From contig NZ_CP074572.1 of assembly GCF_018394335.1 (NCBI RefSeq), positions 3,658,001 to 3,722,000 on the forward strand: DNA of 64,000 nucleotides, in the 5' to 3' direction. This document shows, in pieces, positions 1-10,890 of the stretch. Origin of the DNA: Shewanella dokdonensis (lineage in GTDB: Bacteria; Pseudomonadota; Gammaproteobacteria; Enterobacterales; Shewanellaceae). The notes beneath the pieces were generated by a model that was not told where the DNA came from, ran no database searches, and saw only the letters and a program-made list of their open reading frames with translations. Each line of letters begins with the position of its first letter. The stretch's first letter is position 1. The translations under genes were made by a program, and so were the position numbers.

Positions 1-1
1 G

Positions 2-1063
2 CTGCAGCAGTATCAGCAGAGTGAGCTGCTGGTACTAGATACTGAGTTCGTTCGCACTCGCACCTATTACGCACGTTTGGGCTTGATCCAAGCCTATGAT
101 GGCAAGACGTTAGCGTTAATCGATCCGGTCGCTATCGATGACTTGTCAGGGTTCTGGTCACTATTAACGGCACCGCATATCACCAAGTTGCTGCATTCTT
201 GCAGTGAAGACTTGGAAGTGTTTGCCCATGATGGTGGCATCCAGCCTGCGCCGCTCCTGGACAGCCAAATAGCCGCTGGGCTGGCGGGGCAAGGACATGG
301 TCTGGGATATGCCAAGTTAGTGCAGCAATATTTAGGCGTAGAACTGGATAAAGGCGAGTCGAGAACCGATTGGATCCGACGGCCTTTGACCCAGTCACAG
401 TTGACTTATGCCGCCAATGATGTGCTTTATCTTTACCGACTCTTTCCTGAACTGAAACAAACGCTGCAACAGCAAGGGCGCTATCAGTGGGCGATGGAAG
501 AAAGTGCCAGAATGACCGAAGGGCGGTTATTGCCCCCAGAGCGAGAACTGGCTTATCTGAAAGTTAAAAATGCCTTTCAGTTGTCGACGATGGAACTGGC
601 CGTGCTGCGCGGATTAGCGGCTTGGCGGCTGGATAAAGCCATTAAAAAAGATTTAGCGTTAGGTTTTGTGATGAAAGATCATGCGCTGATTGCTTTAGCT
701 AAAAAACAACCGCGTACCGTGAATGATGTGCTGCGTCTAAAAGATCTGACCGATCAGGAAAAGCGTTTTTATGCCAAAGACGTGGTTAACATCATTACCA
801 ATACCGATTATGCCCGTTTGCCCGAGCCGATAGATGTACTGGCGCTCAAACCAGCATATAAAGCAGCGTTTAAGCTACTAAAGGGCTGTTTGGAACAGAT
901 TGCCACATCAGCACAAGTGCCAGTAGAAATGTTAGCTTCTAAACGCCATATCAACGAGTATCTGGGGTGGTATTGGGATAATCGCCAAGGACAACTTCCC
1001 TTGCTGCTGCAAGGTTGGCGTGGCGAACTGGCCGCAGAAAAACTGCAAGCACTGAGTTTGTAG
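2..1063 (+). CDS. rnd: Ribonuclease D, 5' end outside the window
   Basis: 3'-5' exoribonuclease that trims tRNA precursors and other structured RNA 3' ends in the cytoplasm. The frame is open from base 2, so the true start lies upstream. The first visible residues include DTEFVR, the ExoI motif (catalytic D and E) of the DEDD nuclease fold. A later YAANDVLYLYRL segment is the ExoIII motif with its Y and D, and the C-terminal half contains the HRDC-type helical region. The gene is convergent with minE. A 10-bp GC-rich hairpin at 1082-1107 separates them and may serve both transcripts. A TTG at 77 could be mistaken for a start but lies after the ExoI motif. Confidence 0.93.
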   Translation: MQQYQQSELLVLDTEFVRTRTYYARLGLIQAYDGKTLALIDPVAIDDLSGFWSLLTAPHITKLLHSCSEDLEVFAHDGGIQPAPLLDSQIAAGLAGQGHGLGYAKLVQQYLGVELDKGESRTDWIRRPLTQSQLTYAANDVLYLYRLFPELKQTLQQQGRYQWAMEESARMTEGRLLPPERELAYLKVKNAFQLSTMELAVLRGLAAWRLDKAIKKDLALGFVMKDHALIALAKKQPRTVNDVLRLKDLTDQEKRFYAKDVVNIITNTDYARLPEPIDVLALKPAYKAAFKLLKGCLEQIATSAQVPVEMLASKRHINEYLGWYWDNRQGQLPLLLQGWRGELAAEKLQALSL

Positions 1064-1081
1064 CCTCTCTCGCTGATAAAA

Positions 1082-1107
1082 CTAAGGCGCCACATCCGGC
1101 GCCTTAG
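1082..1107. terminator. Hairpin between convergent rnd and minE
   Basis: CTAAGGCGCC (1082-1091) pairs with GGCGCCTTAG (1098-1107) across a 6-nt loop. No strong T-run follows on either strand, so it may be a weak bidirectional terminator. Confidence 0.55.
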
Positions 1108-1124
1108 TCATGTTTAATAAGATA

Positions 1125-1382
1125 TCAATGATCAGGCAGGGTAACGTTAAGTTCCAGCACTGACAGGTTATCGTCATTTTGATCCAACTGCACCGACACT
1201 TGTTCTTCGGAAATCGGTACATATTTACGGATAACCTGAATGATTTCCTGTTTCATCAACGGCAGATAATCGGGGGTATCCCGTTGTGAGCGCTGATGGG
1301 CGACAATAATCTGCAGTCGTTCTTTGGCGGTGGCTGCAGTACTGCTTTTCTTGCTGCTTCTGAAATAGTCAAGTAAAGACAT
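1125..1382 (-). CDS. minE: MinE, cell division topological specificity factor
   Basis: 85 residues, the usual MinE length. It displaces MinC and stimulates MinD ATPase, so that the Min system oscillates and restricts the Z ring to midcell. The N-terminal MSLLDYF is the membrane-targeting/anti-MinCD segment, followed by the MinD-contact helix region (near residues 15-30) and the C-terminal dimerisation domain ending [10 protein letters not shown]. It is the last gene of minC-minD-minE, all on the minus strand, 7 bp after the restored minD stop. Frame intact. Confidence 0.95.
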   Translation of the reverse strand: MSLLDYFRSSKKSSTAATAKERLQIIVAHQRSQRDTPDYLPLMKQEIIQVIRKYVPISEEQVSVQLDQNDDNLSVLELNVTLPDH

Positions 1383-1389
1383 AATTTAG

Positions 1390-2195
1390 CTACCCAAATA
1401 TACGTTTGAGGAATCCTTTTTCTCTTCACTGGTGAAGCGTAAAGGAATATCTTCGCCAAGTAGGCGACTCACAGTATCAGTATAGGCCTGACCAGCGTCG
1501 CTCTCCTGATCAATAATAACCGGCACCCCAGAGTTAGAGGCTTTCAGCACCGCCTGTGATTCAGGGATCACTCCCAGAAGATCGATGGCTAGAATTTCTT
1601 GCACATCCTCAACACTGAGCATTTCACCGGTTTTCACCCGCGCGGGTGAATAACGGGTCAACAATAGATACTCTTTGATCGGTTCTAAATTTTCTTCGGC
1701 GCGGCGGCTGCGGCTCTGTAGCATGCCGAGGATACGATCAGAATCGCGTACTGAACTCACCTCTGGGTTGGTGGTGACAACGGCGGTATCGGCAAAGTAC
1801 AACGCCATCATCGCACCAGTTTCAATCCCGGCAGGCGAATCACACACGATAAATTCAAAGTCTTTTGCTAAATCTTCCAGCACCTTCCCAACACCTTCTT
1901 TGGTCAGTGCATCTTTATCGCGGGTTTGCGATGCTGGCAAAATGAATAACTTGTCACAACGCTTATCTTTGATCAGCGCCTGATTGAGATTGGCTTCACC
2001 ATTGATGACGTTGACAAAGTCATAAACAACCCGGCGTTCACAGCCCATGACTAAGTCCAGATTCCGCAGACCGATATCGAAATCGATCACCACCGTTTTA
2101 TGGCCTTTGAGTGCCAGGCCGGTTGCAATCGCAGCACTGGAGGTGGTTTTACCCACGCCTCCTTTCCCCGAAGTGACCACAATAATTTGTGCCAT
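1390..2195 (-). CDS. minD: MinD septum-site ATPase (one frame change at the C-terminus)
   Basis: ParA/MinD-family ATPase that recruits MinC to the membrane and oscillates with MinE. The deviant Walker A motif GKGGVGKTT is at residues 10-18. As written, the reading ends in DSSNVYLGS at 1386, which lacks the amphipathic membrane-targeting helix. Adding one A to the A5 run (T5 on the plus strand, 1417-1421) restores EEKKGFLKRIFG and a stop at 1390, giving 268 residues and the normal MinD tail. I take the change as a base-calling deletion. If it were real, MinD would lose membrane binding and the Min system would fail. Lies 26 bp after minC. Confidence 0.92.
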
Positions 2196-2221
2196 GTGTT
2201 GTTATATCCTTTGTAGCTGCC

Positions 2222-2887
2222 TCAGTCGGGCAGCGTTTCGACAATTAATGATTCACCATTCAACCTGATACAGCCACTGTTTTTGGCGCCATGTTGTTGC
2301 AGATTTTCTGCCAACCAATATTGCCCAGCGATTGACACCAGTTCAGCATCCAGCGTTTTGGCAATGATAACGGCATGGGTATCACCATTTGCCCCCGCCA
2401 TAGCTTTGCCGCGTAAGGCGCCATATATATGGATGCTACCATCGGCAATCACTTCAGCGCCATTGCTGACGGCACCAAAGATCACTAAGTCACCATCTTT
2501 AGCATAAATTTGCTGACCAGAGCGGATATTCTGCTTAAGAATTTTACAAATCCGTGGTGCTGGAGGCGGCAGTGGGTTTTGTTTGCCCATCTTCAGGTGC
2601 GCAATCCCGAGCGATTCAGCCTGTTGCTGTTGTTGCGGATCGGCACCAGCCACTCCAACCAGCACCAACTGCCGTTCGGCCATCGCTTGTTGCAGTTTCT
2701 CAAGCTCAATGGTTTCACCATTAATTTCGCTCAAGTTCAACACTAAGGGAGCATGGATAAAAAACTGCGGCGCTTGCGCCAGTTTTTTATCTAATTCCTG
2801 AAGCAACAGTGGAAGAACAGTGGTATTAACATGCAGAACAGATAACGTGAAGGAGGAACCTTTCAGTTCCAAAGCTGGTTTTTGCAT
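2222..2887 (-). CDS. minC: MinC septum site-determining inhibitor
   Basis: Inhibitor of FtsZ assembly delivered to the membrane by MinD. I place the start at the internal ATG encoding [10 protein letters not shown] (2887), which begins at the family's normal N-terminal domain. An upstream in-frame start at 2953 would add 22 residues unlike the family. About 221 residues: an N-terminal FtsZ-binding domain, a proline-rich linker (PLPPPAPR near residues 105-115) and a C-terminal beta-helix MinD-binding domain ([18 protein letters not shown] and following). First gene of minCDE and divergent from ycgL. Confidence 0.9.
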   Translation of the reverse strand: MQKPALELKGSSFTLSVLHVNTTVLPLLLQELDKKLAQAPQFFIHAPLVLNLSEINGETIELEKLQQAMAERQLVLVGVAGADPQQQQQAESLGIAHLKMGKQNPLPPPAPRICKILKQNIRSGQQIYAKDGDLVIFGAVSNGAEVIADGSIHIYGALRGKAMAGANGDTHAVIIAKTLDAELVSIAGQYWLAENLQQHGAKNSGCIRLNGESLIVETLPD

Positions 2888-3008
2888 CCTGACGGAATTC
2901 TCCGGCGCCTGAGCATGAAGCTCACTAACATACAACGTATAATGGGCAACCATGTTATAGTGTGGCTATTTTACTGGCAAGTTCTAACCTGGGGAAATTG
3001 GTGTTCTT

Positions 3009-3296
3009 ATGATCTGTGCTGTATATAAAAGCAGTCGCAAAGCTGATACCTATTTATTTATCAGACAGAAAGATAAATTTGACGATGTACCAAGTGCATT
3101 ATTGGAGGTGTTTGGGCCGCCACAGTTGGTGATGTTGTTGCCAATTGAGAAGCGGCAGCATCTGGGCTTGGCCGATATTACCAAGGTTAAGGCTGAACTG
3201 ACACAAAACGGCTATTATCTACAATTACCACCTCCACAAGTCAATCTGCTGAAAGAACTGTTAGCACAACAGCAAAATGGCGCCGCAACCGATTAA
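3009..3296 (+). CDS. ycgL: YcgL-domain protein
   Basis: Small cytosolic protein (95 residues) with the conserved start MICAVYKSSRKADTYLF and a PxxLxxxFG segment, matching the YcgL family of gammaproteobacteria. Its biochemical function is not established. It is divergent from minC, an arrangement common in Shewanella and relatives. The stop lies 10 bp before the next gene's preferred ATG, so the two are probably co-transcribed. Confidence 0.85.
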   Translation: MICAVYKSSRKADTYLFIRQKDKFDDVPSALLEVFGPPQLVMLLPIEKRQHLGLADITKVKAELTQNGYYLQLPPPQVNLLKELLAQQQNGAATD

Positions 3297-3306
3297 AGGG
3301 AGCAAC

Positions 3307-4281
3307 ATGGGACGCTTTGGGTATATTGGTGGTTGTTTGATGATAAGTCTGTGCATCACAGCTTATGCTAATGACACAGCAGATTTCCCGGCGTTTTTGA
3401 AAAAACTGCAACAGCAGAGCAAGGATGCCGGGATTGACGATGCGACGATTAATGCGCAATTTCCCCACCTCAAACTGTTTCGCCGCGCGGCAGCACCGAC
3501 CACCGAAAAAGTACGATCGTTGGAAAGTTATTTGCCCGCCGAAGCAACGGAACAACGTGCAGTGGCGGCCAAATCGCTATATCTCGCGCATAAAAAAGAG
3601 TTTGATGTACTAGCGCTCAAATATCAGGTACAACCGCGTTTTGTGTTGGCTTTCTGGGGCATCAGCTCTGATTATGGTGAACGCGAGTCATTATATTCGG
3701 TACTGTCAGTAATGGCATCGCGGGCATTTGAATCGCAACAACCTGCAGTTGAGACAAAGGAGGTTATTGCAGCACTCAAGCTAATTGCACAGCATCGAAA
3801 TACCGCAGCAGAATTGCTGAGTGATAGTAACGGGCTCCTGGGACAAGCACGGTTATCTGTGTCGGTCTACCGTGCTTGTGGAACAGACGGCGATAACGAT
3901 GGCAAAGCCGATGTTTGGGGCAACCCTATCGATGTGTTTGCCACGATTGCGCACTGTTTGCAGTCACAGGGATGGGACAGTAGTCAGACATGGGGGCGGC
4001 AGGTTCGTGCGCCAGCAACACTCAAGTCAACGGTCATTGGCGAACAATACCTGGCGAATTTTGCACATTGGCAAGCGGTGGGCGTCAGGCGTTATGACGG
4101 TGCGGCGTTACCTCAGCGCAAAGATATGCAGATGTCTTTGATAATGCCAGATGGTATCAATGGGCGGCAATATCTGATTTATGATAATTACCGCGCATTA
4201 AAACAGTTTCAGCACGACGATTATAAGGTGTTGGCGGTCGTGCATTTATCAGAAAAGATAAAAGCACTACAGATAGATTAA
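3307..4281 (+). CDS. MltB-family (SLT_2) lytic-transglycosylase-like protein with substituted catalytic Glu
   Basis: 324 residues beginning MGRFGYIGG, with an AAAGGGAG ribosome-binding sequence just upstream. An N-terminal hydrophobic segment to about residue 21 (ending AYA) is a Sec signal peptide, so the product is exported. The body follows the MltB/SLT_2 plan: LPAEA, FVLAFWGI, CLQSQGW, then MSLIMPDGINGRQYLIYDNY near the C-terminus. In MltB the catalytic Glu sits in GVETRWG. Here the aligned segment is GISSDYG, with Ser at residue 120 (codon 3664-3666, AGC). The frame is intact on both sides, so this is a substitution rather than an indel. It may be a non-catalytic murein-binding paralogue. 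Confidence 0.82.
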   Translation: MGRFGYIGGCLMISLCITAYANDTADFPAFLKKLQQQSKDAGIDDATINAQFPHLKLFRRAAAPTTEKVRSLESYLPAEATEQRAVAAKSLYLAHKKEFDVLALKYQVQPRFVLAFWGISSDYGERESLYSVLSVMASRAFESQQPAVETKEVIAALKLIAQHRNTAAELLSDSNGLLGQARLSVSVYRACGTDGDNDGKADVWGNPIDVFATIAHCLQSQGWDSSQTWGRQVRAPATLKSTVIGEQYLANFAHWQAVGVRRYDGAALPQRKDMQMSLIMPDGINGRQYLIYDNYRALKQFQHDDYKVLAVVHLSEKIKALQID

Positions 4282-4313
4282 GTTAAACGTTCACTAGGTA
4301 GGTAAACCCGTAG

Positions 4314-4754
4314 ATGTCGTTCTGGTTGTCAAAAACACTCAATGAGATGACACAAGATGAGTGGGAACAGCTGTGTGATGGCTGTGGTAAGTGTTGTCTC
4401 AATAAACTTATCGATGATGAAACCGATAAGCTGTACTACACCAATGTTGCCTGTAAGCTGCTCTCTGATAAAGATTGCAGTTGCAGCCATTATTCCCAGC
4501 GCTTTGAGATTGTCCCCCAATGTACGGCGGTTACACCACAGAACATTGCCAGTTTGGATTGGCTACCAGACAGCTGTGCTTATCGGCGTTTATCTCTTGG
4601 TCGCCCTTTACCGAGTTGGCATCCGCTGCTTACTGGAAGTAAGAAACAGATGCATAAAAAGGGGATGTCTGTGAAGGGCAAAACCGTGAATGAAACCCGC
4701 GTCCGTGACCTTGAAGACTACATAGTGATCTGGCCGTTGCAGGACGCGGATTAA
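4314..4754 (+). CDS. ycgN: YcgN/UPF0260 cysteine-cluster protein
   Basis: 146 residues with many cysteines: [11 protein letters not shown] (residues 22-32), [18 protein letters not shown] and DSCAYRRL, followed by LPSWHPLL. This matches the YcgN/UPF0260 family (YkgJ-type zinc/iron-chelate cysteine cluster). The biochemical role is unknown. ATG at 4314, 32 bp after the MltB-like gene on the same strand; convergent with dsbB. Confidence 0.85.
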   Translation: MSFWLSKTLNEMTQDEWEQLCDGCGKCCLNKLIDDETDKLYYTNVACKLLSDKDCSCSHYSQRFEIVPQCTAVTPQNIASLDWLPDSCAYRRLSLGRPLPSWHPLLTGSKKQMHKKGMSVKGKTVNETRVRDLEDYIVIWPLQDAD

Positions 4755-4787
4755 CCCGAGTGGGAGCCTTATGCCCCCATTTGAGCT

Positions 4788-5296
4788 TTATTTAGCGCTG
4801 CGCAGAATTGGCCAGATATAAAGCGCCAACGCAAACAGATAAGTCGCAAATATCACTATCATCCATTGTGCCATGGTGACGCTAAGAAACGTCCAAGGAA
4901 TATCGGAACACATCCCGGTTGGCATAAATACCGACGGCAACCAATCATGCAGTTGAAACCACTTGGGAAAATCCGGTGTAAACGAGCATGTCGCAAAGGG
5001 CGAGGGTTTTGTTGCAACTCGTTAAGGCCGATTGCCAGTTTCAACCCCCAGGCGGCGCTGATGCCCCAGATGACGGCAGCGGCTACACGCAGCGGTCTGA
5101 ATGCTGGTGCAATCAAACCAACAATCCCGGCGGCAGCTAATCCGAGTACCGCCACTCGTTGATAAATACACATCACACAGGGATCCAACTTCATCCCATA
5201 TTGGAAAAACAGTGCCGACAGTTCTAAGGCTACTGCGCTCAACAATAATACCAGCCAGCTTATGCGGGAATGGGCAAATTTTTGTAATGAAATCAA
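4788..5296 (-). CDS. dsbB: DsbB disulfide oxidoreductase (one frame change)
   Basis: Inner-membrane quinone reductase that reoxidises periplasmic DsbA. Four transmembrane segments are visible, with the first redox pair CVMC in KLDPCVMCIYQR. After LNELQQNP the frame breaks. Adding one base near 5003 restores SPFATCSFTPDF and TGMCSDIPWTF, which hold the second redox Cys pair, and the last membrane helix to 4788 (169 residues). I choose TTG at 5296 (GGAG 8 nt upstream). The ATG at 5329 lies inside the nhaB terminator stem. Same strand and order (nhaB then dsbB) as in enterobacteria. Confidence 0.88.
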
Positions 5297-5312
5297 GATC
5301 CATGCTCCAAAG

Positions 5313-5345
5313 AAAAAGCGCCCAGACATCTCGGGCGCTTTTTAG
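5313..5345 (-). terminator. Rho-independent terminator after nhaB
   Basis: GCGCCC (5318-5323) and GGGCGC (5333-5338) form a GC stem flanked by A5 on one side and T5 on the other, so it can act on either strand. It lies between nhaB and the chosen dsbB start. Confidence 0.8.
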
Positions 5346-5388
5346 ACTTTACTGAAGCGGCTTGGTTCAGTCAAAAATTTCTAAAAAA

Positions 5389-6981
5389 TTAATGACCACT
5401 GGCTTCTACTGCACCTTTAAGGGCATCTTGTAGACTGTGATGCAGGATCAGATGGGAATCATAGAAATACTGGGTTGCTTGCTCTAGAAACCCCGTCTCA
5501 ATTGACAAAATCCCAACAACAGATAACACGATAGTGTAAGGCAGTGCCATCCATACCATGCGACCATAAGACAAGCGGATTAACGGCGCTAGTGCGGATG
5601 TCAACAGGAACAGGAATGCTGCCTGACCATTAGGTGTTGCCACTGACGGCAGGTTGGTTCCGGTGTTAATGGCAACCGCCAGCAGGTCAAATTGATCCCG
5701 CGTGATTTGCCCGTCAATCAGCGCCGCTTTTACTTCATTGATGTAGACGGTGCCAACAAACACGTTGTCACTGACCATAGATAACAAACCATTGGCAATA
5801 TAGAAAATGACGAGCTGGACATTACCTTCGTAGCTCAGCGCCCAATGGATAACGGGGGCAAATAGATGCTGGTCGATGATGACACCTACCACTGAGAAAA
5901 ACACCGCTAACAGCGCAGTAAATGGCAGTGCCTCTTTGAAAGCGTTACCAAGGGCATGTTCGTCAGTGACGCCATTGAACGCCGTTGTAAAAATGATCAC
6001 CGACAAACCGATCAGACCAACCGATGCCAGATGGAATGCCAACCCAACAATCAGCCAGATACCAACCAGTGCCTGAATGACTAACTTAACATTGTCCTTG
6101 GTGGTCCGACTGTCATCTTCATGGGTCGCAAAGTCCACCAGAATACGATGCACCGCATCTGGTAATTGGGCCCCATAGCCGAAGATATGAAATTTTTCGA
6201 CGACAACACAGGTCAAAATCCCCATCAGTAACACAGGAACGGTTACCGGAGACATACGCAGCGCAAACTCAGCAAATTGCCAGTTTGCTTGGGCCGCAAT
6301 GATCAGGTTTTGTGGCTCACCCACCATGGTGCAGACACCACCTAATGCGGTACCAACCCCCGCGTGCATCAGCAGATTACGCAAGAAACCGCGAAAATTC
6401 TCCAATTCTTCAGCATTGAGCTGACCATCGCTGTCATCCGTGTGGTCGTGGTCATCGCTGAAATCTTTGCCGGATGCGACCTTGTGGTAAATCGAGTAAA
6501 AACCTACCGCTACGGCAATGATCACCGCGATAACGGTCAGTGCATCCAAAAACGCCGACAGAAACGCTGATGACAAGCAAAACAGCAAGGACACCGCCAT
6601 CTTAGAACGGACTTTGGTGATCATCTTGGTGAACACATACAGCAGCAGTTGCTTCATAAAGTAAATGCCGGCCACCATAAAGATCAACAGCAGCAGCACT
6701 TCCATATTGGCTTCTAACTCATGTAACACCTGACTCGGACTGGTCATACCGATAATCACGGCTTCAATTGCCAACAAACCGCCGGGTTGTAACGGATAGC
6801 ATTTTAATGCCATTGCCAATGTAAAGATAAATTCGGCCACTAACAGCCAACCAGCGAGGAAGGGATGAATACTGAACAGAATCGGATTGATAATCAAAAA
6901 ACACAGAATTGCAAGCTTGTACCACTTGGGTGAGTTCCCCAAGAAGTTGCCCATGAAAGCCTGACTTAATGGCATTGGCAT
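5389..6981 (-). CDS. nhaB: NhaB Na+/H+ antiporter
   Basis: 530 residues, the normal NhaB length, with about a dozen hydrophobic segments and the family sequence [19 protein letters not shown] (near residue 215). Exchanges cytoplasmic Na+ for protons across the inner membrane, aiding sodium and pH homeostasis. Starts [18 protein letters not shown], typical for the family. Divergent from fadR across about 290 bp, as in many gammaproteobacteria. Frame intact. Confidence 0.95.
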   Translation of the reverse strand: MPMPLSQAFMGNFLGNSPKWYKLAILCFLIINPILFSIHPFLAGWLLVAEFIFTLAMALKCYPLQPGGLLAIEAVIIGMTSPSQVLHELEANMEVLLLLIFMVAGIYFMKQLLLYVFTKMITKVRSKMAVSLLFCLSSAFLSAFLDALTVIAVIIAVAVGFYSIYHKVASGKDFSDDHDHTDDSDGQLNAEELENFRGFLRNLLMHAGVGTALGGVCTMVGEPQNLIIAAQANWQFAEFALRMSPVTVPVLLMGILTCVVVEKFHIFGYGAQLPDAVHRILVDFATHEDDSRTTKDNVKLVIQALVGIWLIVGLAFHLASVGLIGLSVIIFTTAFNGVTDEHALGNAFKEALPFTALLAVFFSVVGVIIDQHLFAPVIHWALSYEGNVQLVIFYIANGLLSMVSDNVFVGTVYINEVKAALIDGQITRDQFDLLAVAINTGTNLPSVATPNGQAAFLFLLTSALAPLIRLSYGRMVWMALPYTIVLSVVGILSIETGFLEQATQYFYDSHLILHHSLQDALKGAVEASGH

Positions 6982-7274
6982 GGTTTCCCTCTCTCAAGTT
7001 GTTATAAGACGTTATAAAATAGTTGTTAGCCGTGTTAATGGCTCAGTCTAGCCCAAACTCTTGAGTATTGTCATGACCAGCCTGAAAACAGTCTTAAAAT
7101 TCAACATCCAATAGTAAAAATGAGAGATCGGCAGTTGAATTTGTTTATAAACACCAGTATCGCCTGTCATCTGCCGACTATGGCAGCCGTAGACTATTGT
7201 ATGAAGGTTTCCATTTTTTTGGCTCTGGTATGATCAGTGGCCAAAATTACTGTCACCACTGGAAAATTGGGCTG

Positions 7275-7994
7275 ATGATCATTAATGCCAAAGGGCCTGC
7301 AAGCTTTGCAGAAAAATATATAGTTCGCTCGATTTGGGAAAATAAATTCCCGCCAGGTTCGATTCTTCCTGCGGAACGTGAATTATCAGAGCTTATTGGT
7401 GTGACTCGCACTACCTTGCGTGAAGTTTTGCAGCGATTGGCGCGCGATGGCTGGCTGACTATCCAGCACGGTAAACCGACTAAAGTGAATAATTTCTGGG
7501 AAACTTCTGGACTGAATATTCTGGAAACGATTGCAGATTTGAATCCCTCAGGCTTCCCTGTTTTGGTTGATCAACTGCTGTCAGCCAGAACCAATATCAG
7601 CACTATCTATTTTCGTGGCGCATTGCGAAACAACCCTAAGGTGGCGATTGATACACTCGCCAAAGCCCATGATTTGACTGACGATGCTGATGCGTATACC
7701 GATTTTGATTACAAGTTGCATCATTCTCTGGCCTTTTCTTCCGGTAACCCTTTGTATGTGCTGATCTTGAACGGCTTTAAAGGGCTTTACGGTAAAGTGG
7801 GGCGTTACTATTTCGGTAATGCAGAAGCTCGTAAGTTAGCGTTGGATTTTTACCTCAATCTGGAACGCTTAGCGCGGGCAGGTCAGTTTGCTGAGGTGCC
7901 GGAATTGATGCGAGGCTATGGCAAAGACAGTGGCATCATGTGGCAAAAAATGCGTGATGGCATGCCGTTGGAGATGGCTCAGGATAACCTGTAA
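7275..7994 (+). CDS. fadR: FadR fatty-acid metabolism regulator
   Basis: 239 residues, equal to E. coli FadR. Start chosen at ATG 7275 ([15 protein letters not shown]). The winged-helix segment [31 protein letters not shown] is nearly identical to FadR, and the C-terminal acyl-CoA-binding helical domain follows ([20 protein letters not shown]). In the family it represses beta-oxidation genes and activates unsaturated fatty-acid synthesis until acyl-CoA binds. A second fatty-acid regulator (psrA) and fadE lie elsewhere in this window. Confidence 0.95.
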   Translation: MIINAKGPASFAEKYIVRSIWENKFPPGSILPAERELSELIGVTRTTLREVLQRLARDGWLTIQHGKPTKVNNFWETSGLNILETIADLNPSGFPVLVDQLLSARTNISTIYFRGALRNNPKVAIDTLAKAHDLTDDADAYTDFDYKLHHSLAFSSGNPLYVLILNGFKGLYGKVGRYYFGNAEARKLALDFYLNLERLARAGQFAEVPELMRGYGKDSGIMWQKMRDGMPLEMAQDNL

Positions 7995-8024
7995 TTTCTG
8001 TGCACACTTGCGGGTACAAAAGAA

Positions 8025-8048
8025 AAGGACTGTCTGTCAGCAGTCCTT
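8025..8048. terminator. Hairpin between convergent fadR and spoVR
   Basis: AAGGACTG (8025-8032) pairs with CAGTCCTT (8041-8048), with A-rich and T-rich flanks. A plausible shared terminator, though the stem is short. Confidence 0.5.
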
Positions 8049-8074
8049 GTTCAATTTGATTTTCTATCAGCCGT

Positions 8075-9591
8075 TTAGGCCGCATTTTTCTCAGGGCACG
8101 CGGCAATTATTTTGATTTCACCATCATCGTCCATCTGTTCCAGCACCACATCAAATTTCCAGAGACGATGCAGATGCTTTAGCACTTCATTACGACTGTT
8201 CGCGAGCGGAATGCCTCGATTGGGAATATAACGTAACGTCAACGCACGATCACCGTTTACATTAACGTTATAGACCTGAATATTGGGCTCATTGTTGGAC
8301 AAGTTATACTGGGATGACAATATCTGACGGATCTCGCGATACCCTTGATCATTGTGAATGGCCGAGATACTGAGATACTCCTGACGTTCGTCATCCAATA
8401 CGCTAAATAGCTTGAATTTGCGGATAAGGTTGGGCGACAGATATTGGCTGATAAAACTCTCATCCTTGAAGTTCTGCATAGCAAAATGTAGCGTGTCGAG
8501 CCAATTGCTGCCCGCGATATCGGGAAACCAGCGACGATCTTCATCGGTAGGATCTTCACAAATACGGCGAATATCGCAGAACATGTTAAAGCCCAAAGCA
8601 TAGGGATTGATACCACTGTAATAAGGGCTGTTATAGGCAGGTTGCGCGACCACGTTAGTATGACTTTGCAAAAACTCCAGCATAAACCGATCGGTGACTA
8701 GCCCTTCATCGTAGAGATGATTGAGCAAGGTATAGTGCCAAAAAGTGGCCCAGCCTTCATTCATCACCTGGGTCTGCCGCTGCGGATAGAAATATTGCCC
8801 CAATTTACGGACGATACGTACCACTTCGCGTTGCCACGGTTCCAGTAATGGCGCTTTTTCTCAATGAAATATAAGATATTTTCCTGCGGCTCTGGCGGAA
8901 AACGTTTATCGGATAGCAGTTTCTGCTCGGCAGGCTTTATCGGGATCGTACGCCATAGATCATTCACCTGACTTTGCAGATAAGCTTCACGTTCCTGTTG
9001 CCGTAGCTGTTCTTCTTTAAATGAGATATGTGCCGGTCGTTTGTAGCGATCCACTCCATAATTCATCAGGGCGTGGCATGAGTCGAGAATGCTCTCAACT
9101 TCTTCTACCCCGTACTTGCGTTCACACTGACTGATGTATTGTTTGGCAAAAACGAGGTAATCAATGATGGAGCTGGCATCTGTCCAGGTTTTGAACAGAT
9201 AATTGTTCTTGAAAAAACTATTATGTCCATAACAGGCATGTGCAATCACCAGTGCCTGCATGGTCATCGTGTTTTCTTCCATAAGATAAGCAATACAAGG
9301 GTCAGAATTGATAACAATTTCATAGGCCAATCCCATCTGTCCCCGTTTGTATCCCTGCTCAGTTTCGATAAAGCGTTTACCAAATGACCAATGGGTGTAC
9401 CCAATCGGCATGCCAACGCTGGAGTAGGCGTCCATCATCTGCTCAGCGGTAATAACCTCAATCTGGTTGGGGTAAGTATCCAAGCGGTAATGGGCGGCAA
9501 CTCTAGCGATCTCCTGCTCATACGATTGCAACAGTTCAAAGGTCCATTCTGGTCCATCGCTCAGTGGCTGACGCTGTTTATTTCTTGCCAT
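8075..9591 (-). CDS. ycgB: SpoVR/YcgB-family protein (one frame change)
   Basis: About 505 residues once restored, comparable with E. coli YcgB. The N-terminal part starts MARNKQRQPLSDGPEWTFELL and contains HACYGHNSFFKNNYLF. The C-terminal part contains VMNEGWATFWHY (a conserved His-rich SpoVR signature) and INPYALGFNMF. The frame breaks in an A5 run (8855-8859 as T5 on plus); one extra A gives FIEKKAPLLEPWQREVVRIVRK. Molecular function unresolved. The gene ends the minus-strand series yeaG, yeaH, ycgB, a conserved trio linked in enterobacteria to stationary-phase and nitrogen-starvation stress. Confidence 0.88.
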
Positions 9592-9600
9592 ATGGCCCCC

Positions 9601-10868
9601 TTAAACTGCTTGCTTCTTGAATAGCTCACGAAATACCGGGTAGATATCTTCTACTTGTCGAATATTTCTGACTGCCATATTGTCAAATTTTTCAGTGAGT
9701 TGTTCGTACTCGCGCCAGAGCGTTTGATGGGCGCGATTAGTGATTTCAATATAGGAAAAGTAGCGTACAAACGGCAGGATCTGCTTTTCTAAGAGCTGAT
9801 AACATAAAGGGGAATCATCGGCCCAGTTGTCACCATCGGAAGCTTGCGCCGCATAAATGTTCCATTCATCGGCGGGATAACGTTTCTGCTGAATTTCATG
9901 CATCAGTTTTAACGCACTGGAGACGATAGTGCCGCCAGTTTCCTGCGAATAGAAAAATTCGTGTTCGTCTACTTCTTTGGCTTGGGTGTGATGCCGGATG
10001 TAGACCACTTCCAGGTTTTTGTAGGTACGGGTGAGAAACAGGTATAACAAAATGTAGAAGCGTTTCGCCATATCTTTGGTGGCCTGATCCATCGACCCAG
10101 ATACATCCATCAGGCAAAACATCACCGCTTGGCTGGTGGGAATTTCCCGTTTAGCAAAATTATTAAAGCGCAAATCAAAGGTATCAATAAACGGGACTTT
10201 TTTAATTTTCTGCTTCAGTTCTTCTATCTGAGCCTTAAGCGCTAGTATGCGATCGGCGCTGGCACCAACGGTGTTTTGTAACGTCGCTAATTCTTGTTCC
10301 AGTGCATGCAGTTCACGCTTTTTGCCTGCGGTCATGGCGGTGCGCCGTGCTAAAGACGAACGTAATGAGCGGACGATATTGATATTGGTAGGCACGCCAT
10401 CGGTGGTATAGCCGGCGCGATATGTTTGATACTCCACCAATTTGTTGAGGCGATTTTTCTGGAGATTCGGCAGCTCTAGATCTTCAAATAACAGTTCCAG
10501 ATACTCATCTTTGGAGATCTGAAACACAAAGTCATCCTGACCTTCGCCGCTGTCTGACGCCTCACCCGAGCCGCTGCCGCCACTGCCACCTGCGGGTGGC
10601 CGCTCAATCTTATCGCCACGGGTAAATTGATCATTGCCGGGATGTACCCGTTCACGAACCCCGCCTTGGCCTTGATGAAATATCGGCTCACTGATATCCC
10701 GCGTCGGAATACTGATCTTTTCGCCCTTATCGATATCAGTAACACTGCGTCGGGTGACTGCATCACTTACCGCTTTTTTATCTGCTGTTTATAGCGGTTG
10801 ATAAAACGCTGGCGGTTAACCGTACTTTTACCCTTGGCATTTAACCGCCTGTCAATGAAATTTGCCAT
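9601..10868 (-). CDS. yeaH: YeaH/UPF0229 (DUF444) protein (one frame change)
   Basis: About 422 residues when restored, beginning [20 protein letters not shown] at 10868. A Gly/Ser-rich linker follows (GGSGGSGSG), then a VWA-like region with a MIDAS-type [11 protein letters not shown] motif and THDM-like downstream residues ([26 protein letters not shown]). The break is in an A6 run (10774-10779 as T6); one more A gives [11 protein letters not shown]. It acts with the YeaG kinase in enterobacteria, exact role unknown. A 9-bp hairpin separates it from yeaG. Confidence 0.9.
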
Positions 10869-10890
10869 AAGCACCTCCCAAAGTAAGAAC

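Noticed and set aside
5297-5329. ATG 5329 as the dsbB start
   Set aside because: It lies inside the nhaB terminator stem and adds residues absent from DsbB proteins; TTG 5296 has a better-placed GGAG.
10476-10766. Leftward frame beginning MMQSPDAV inside yeaH
   Set aside because: A shadow in another frame. The conserved yeaH sequence runs through in its own frame once the A-run is corrected.
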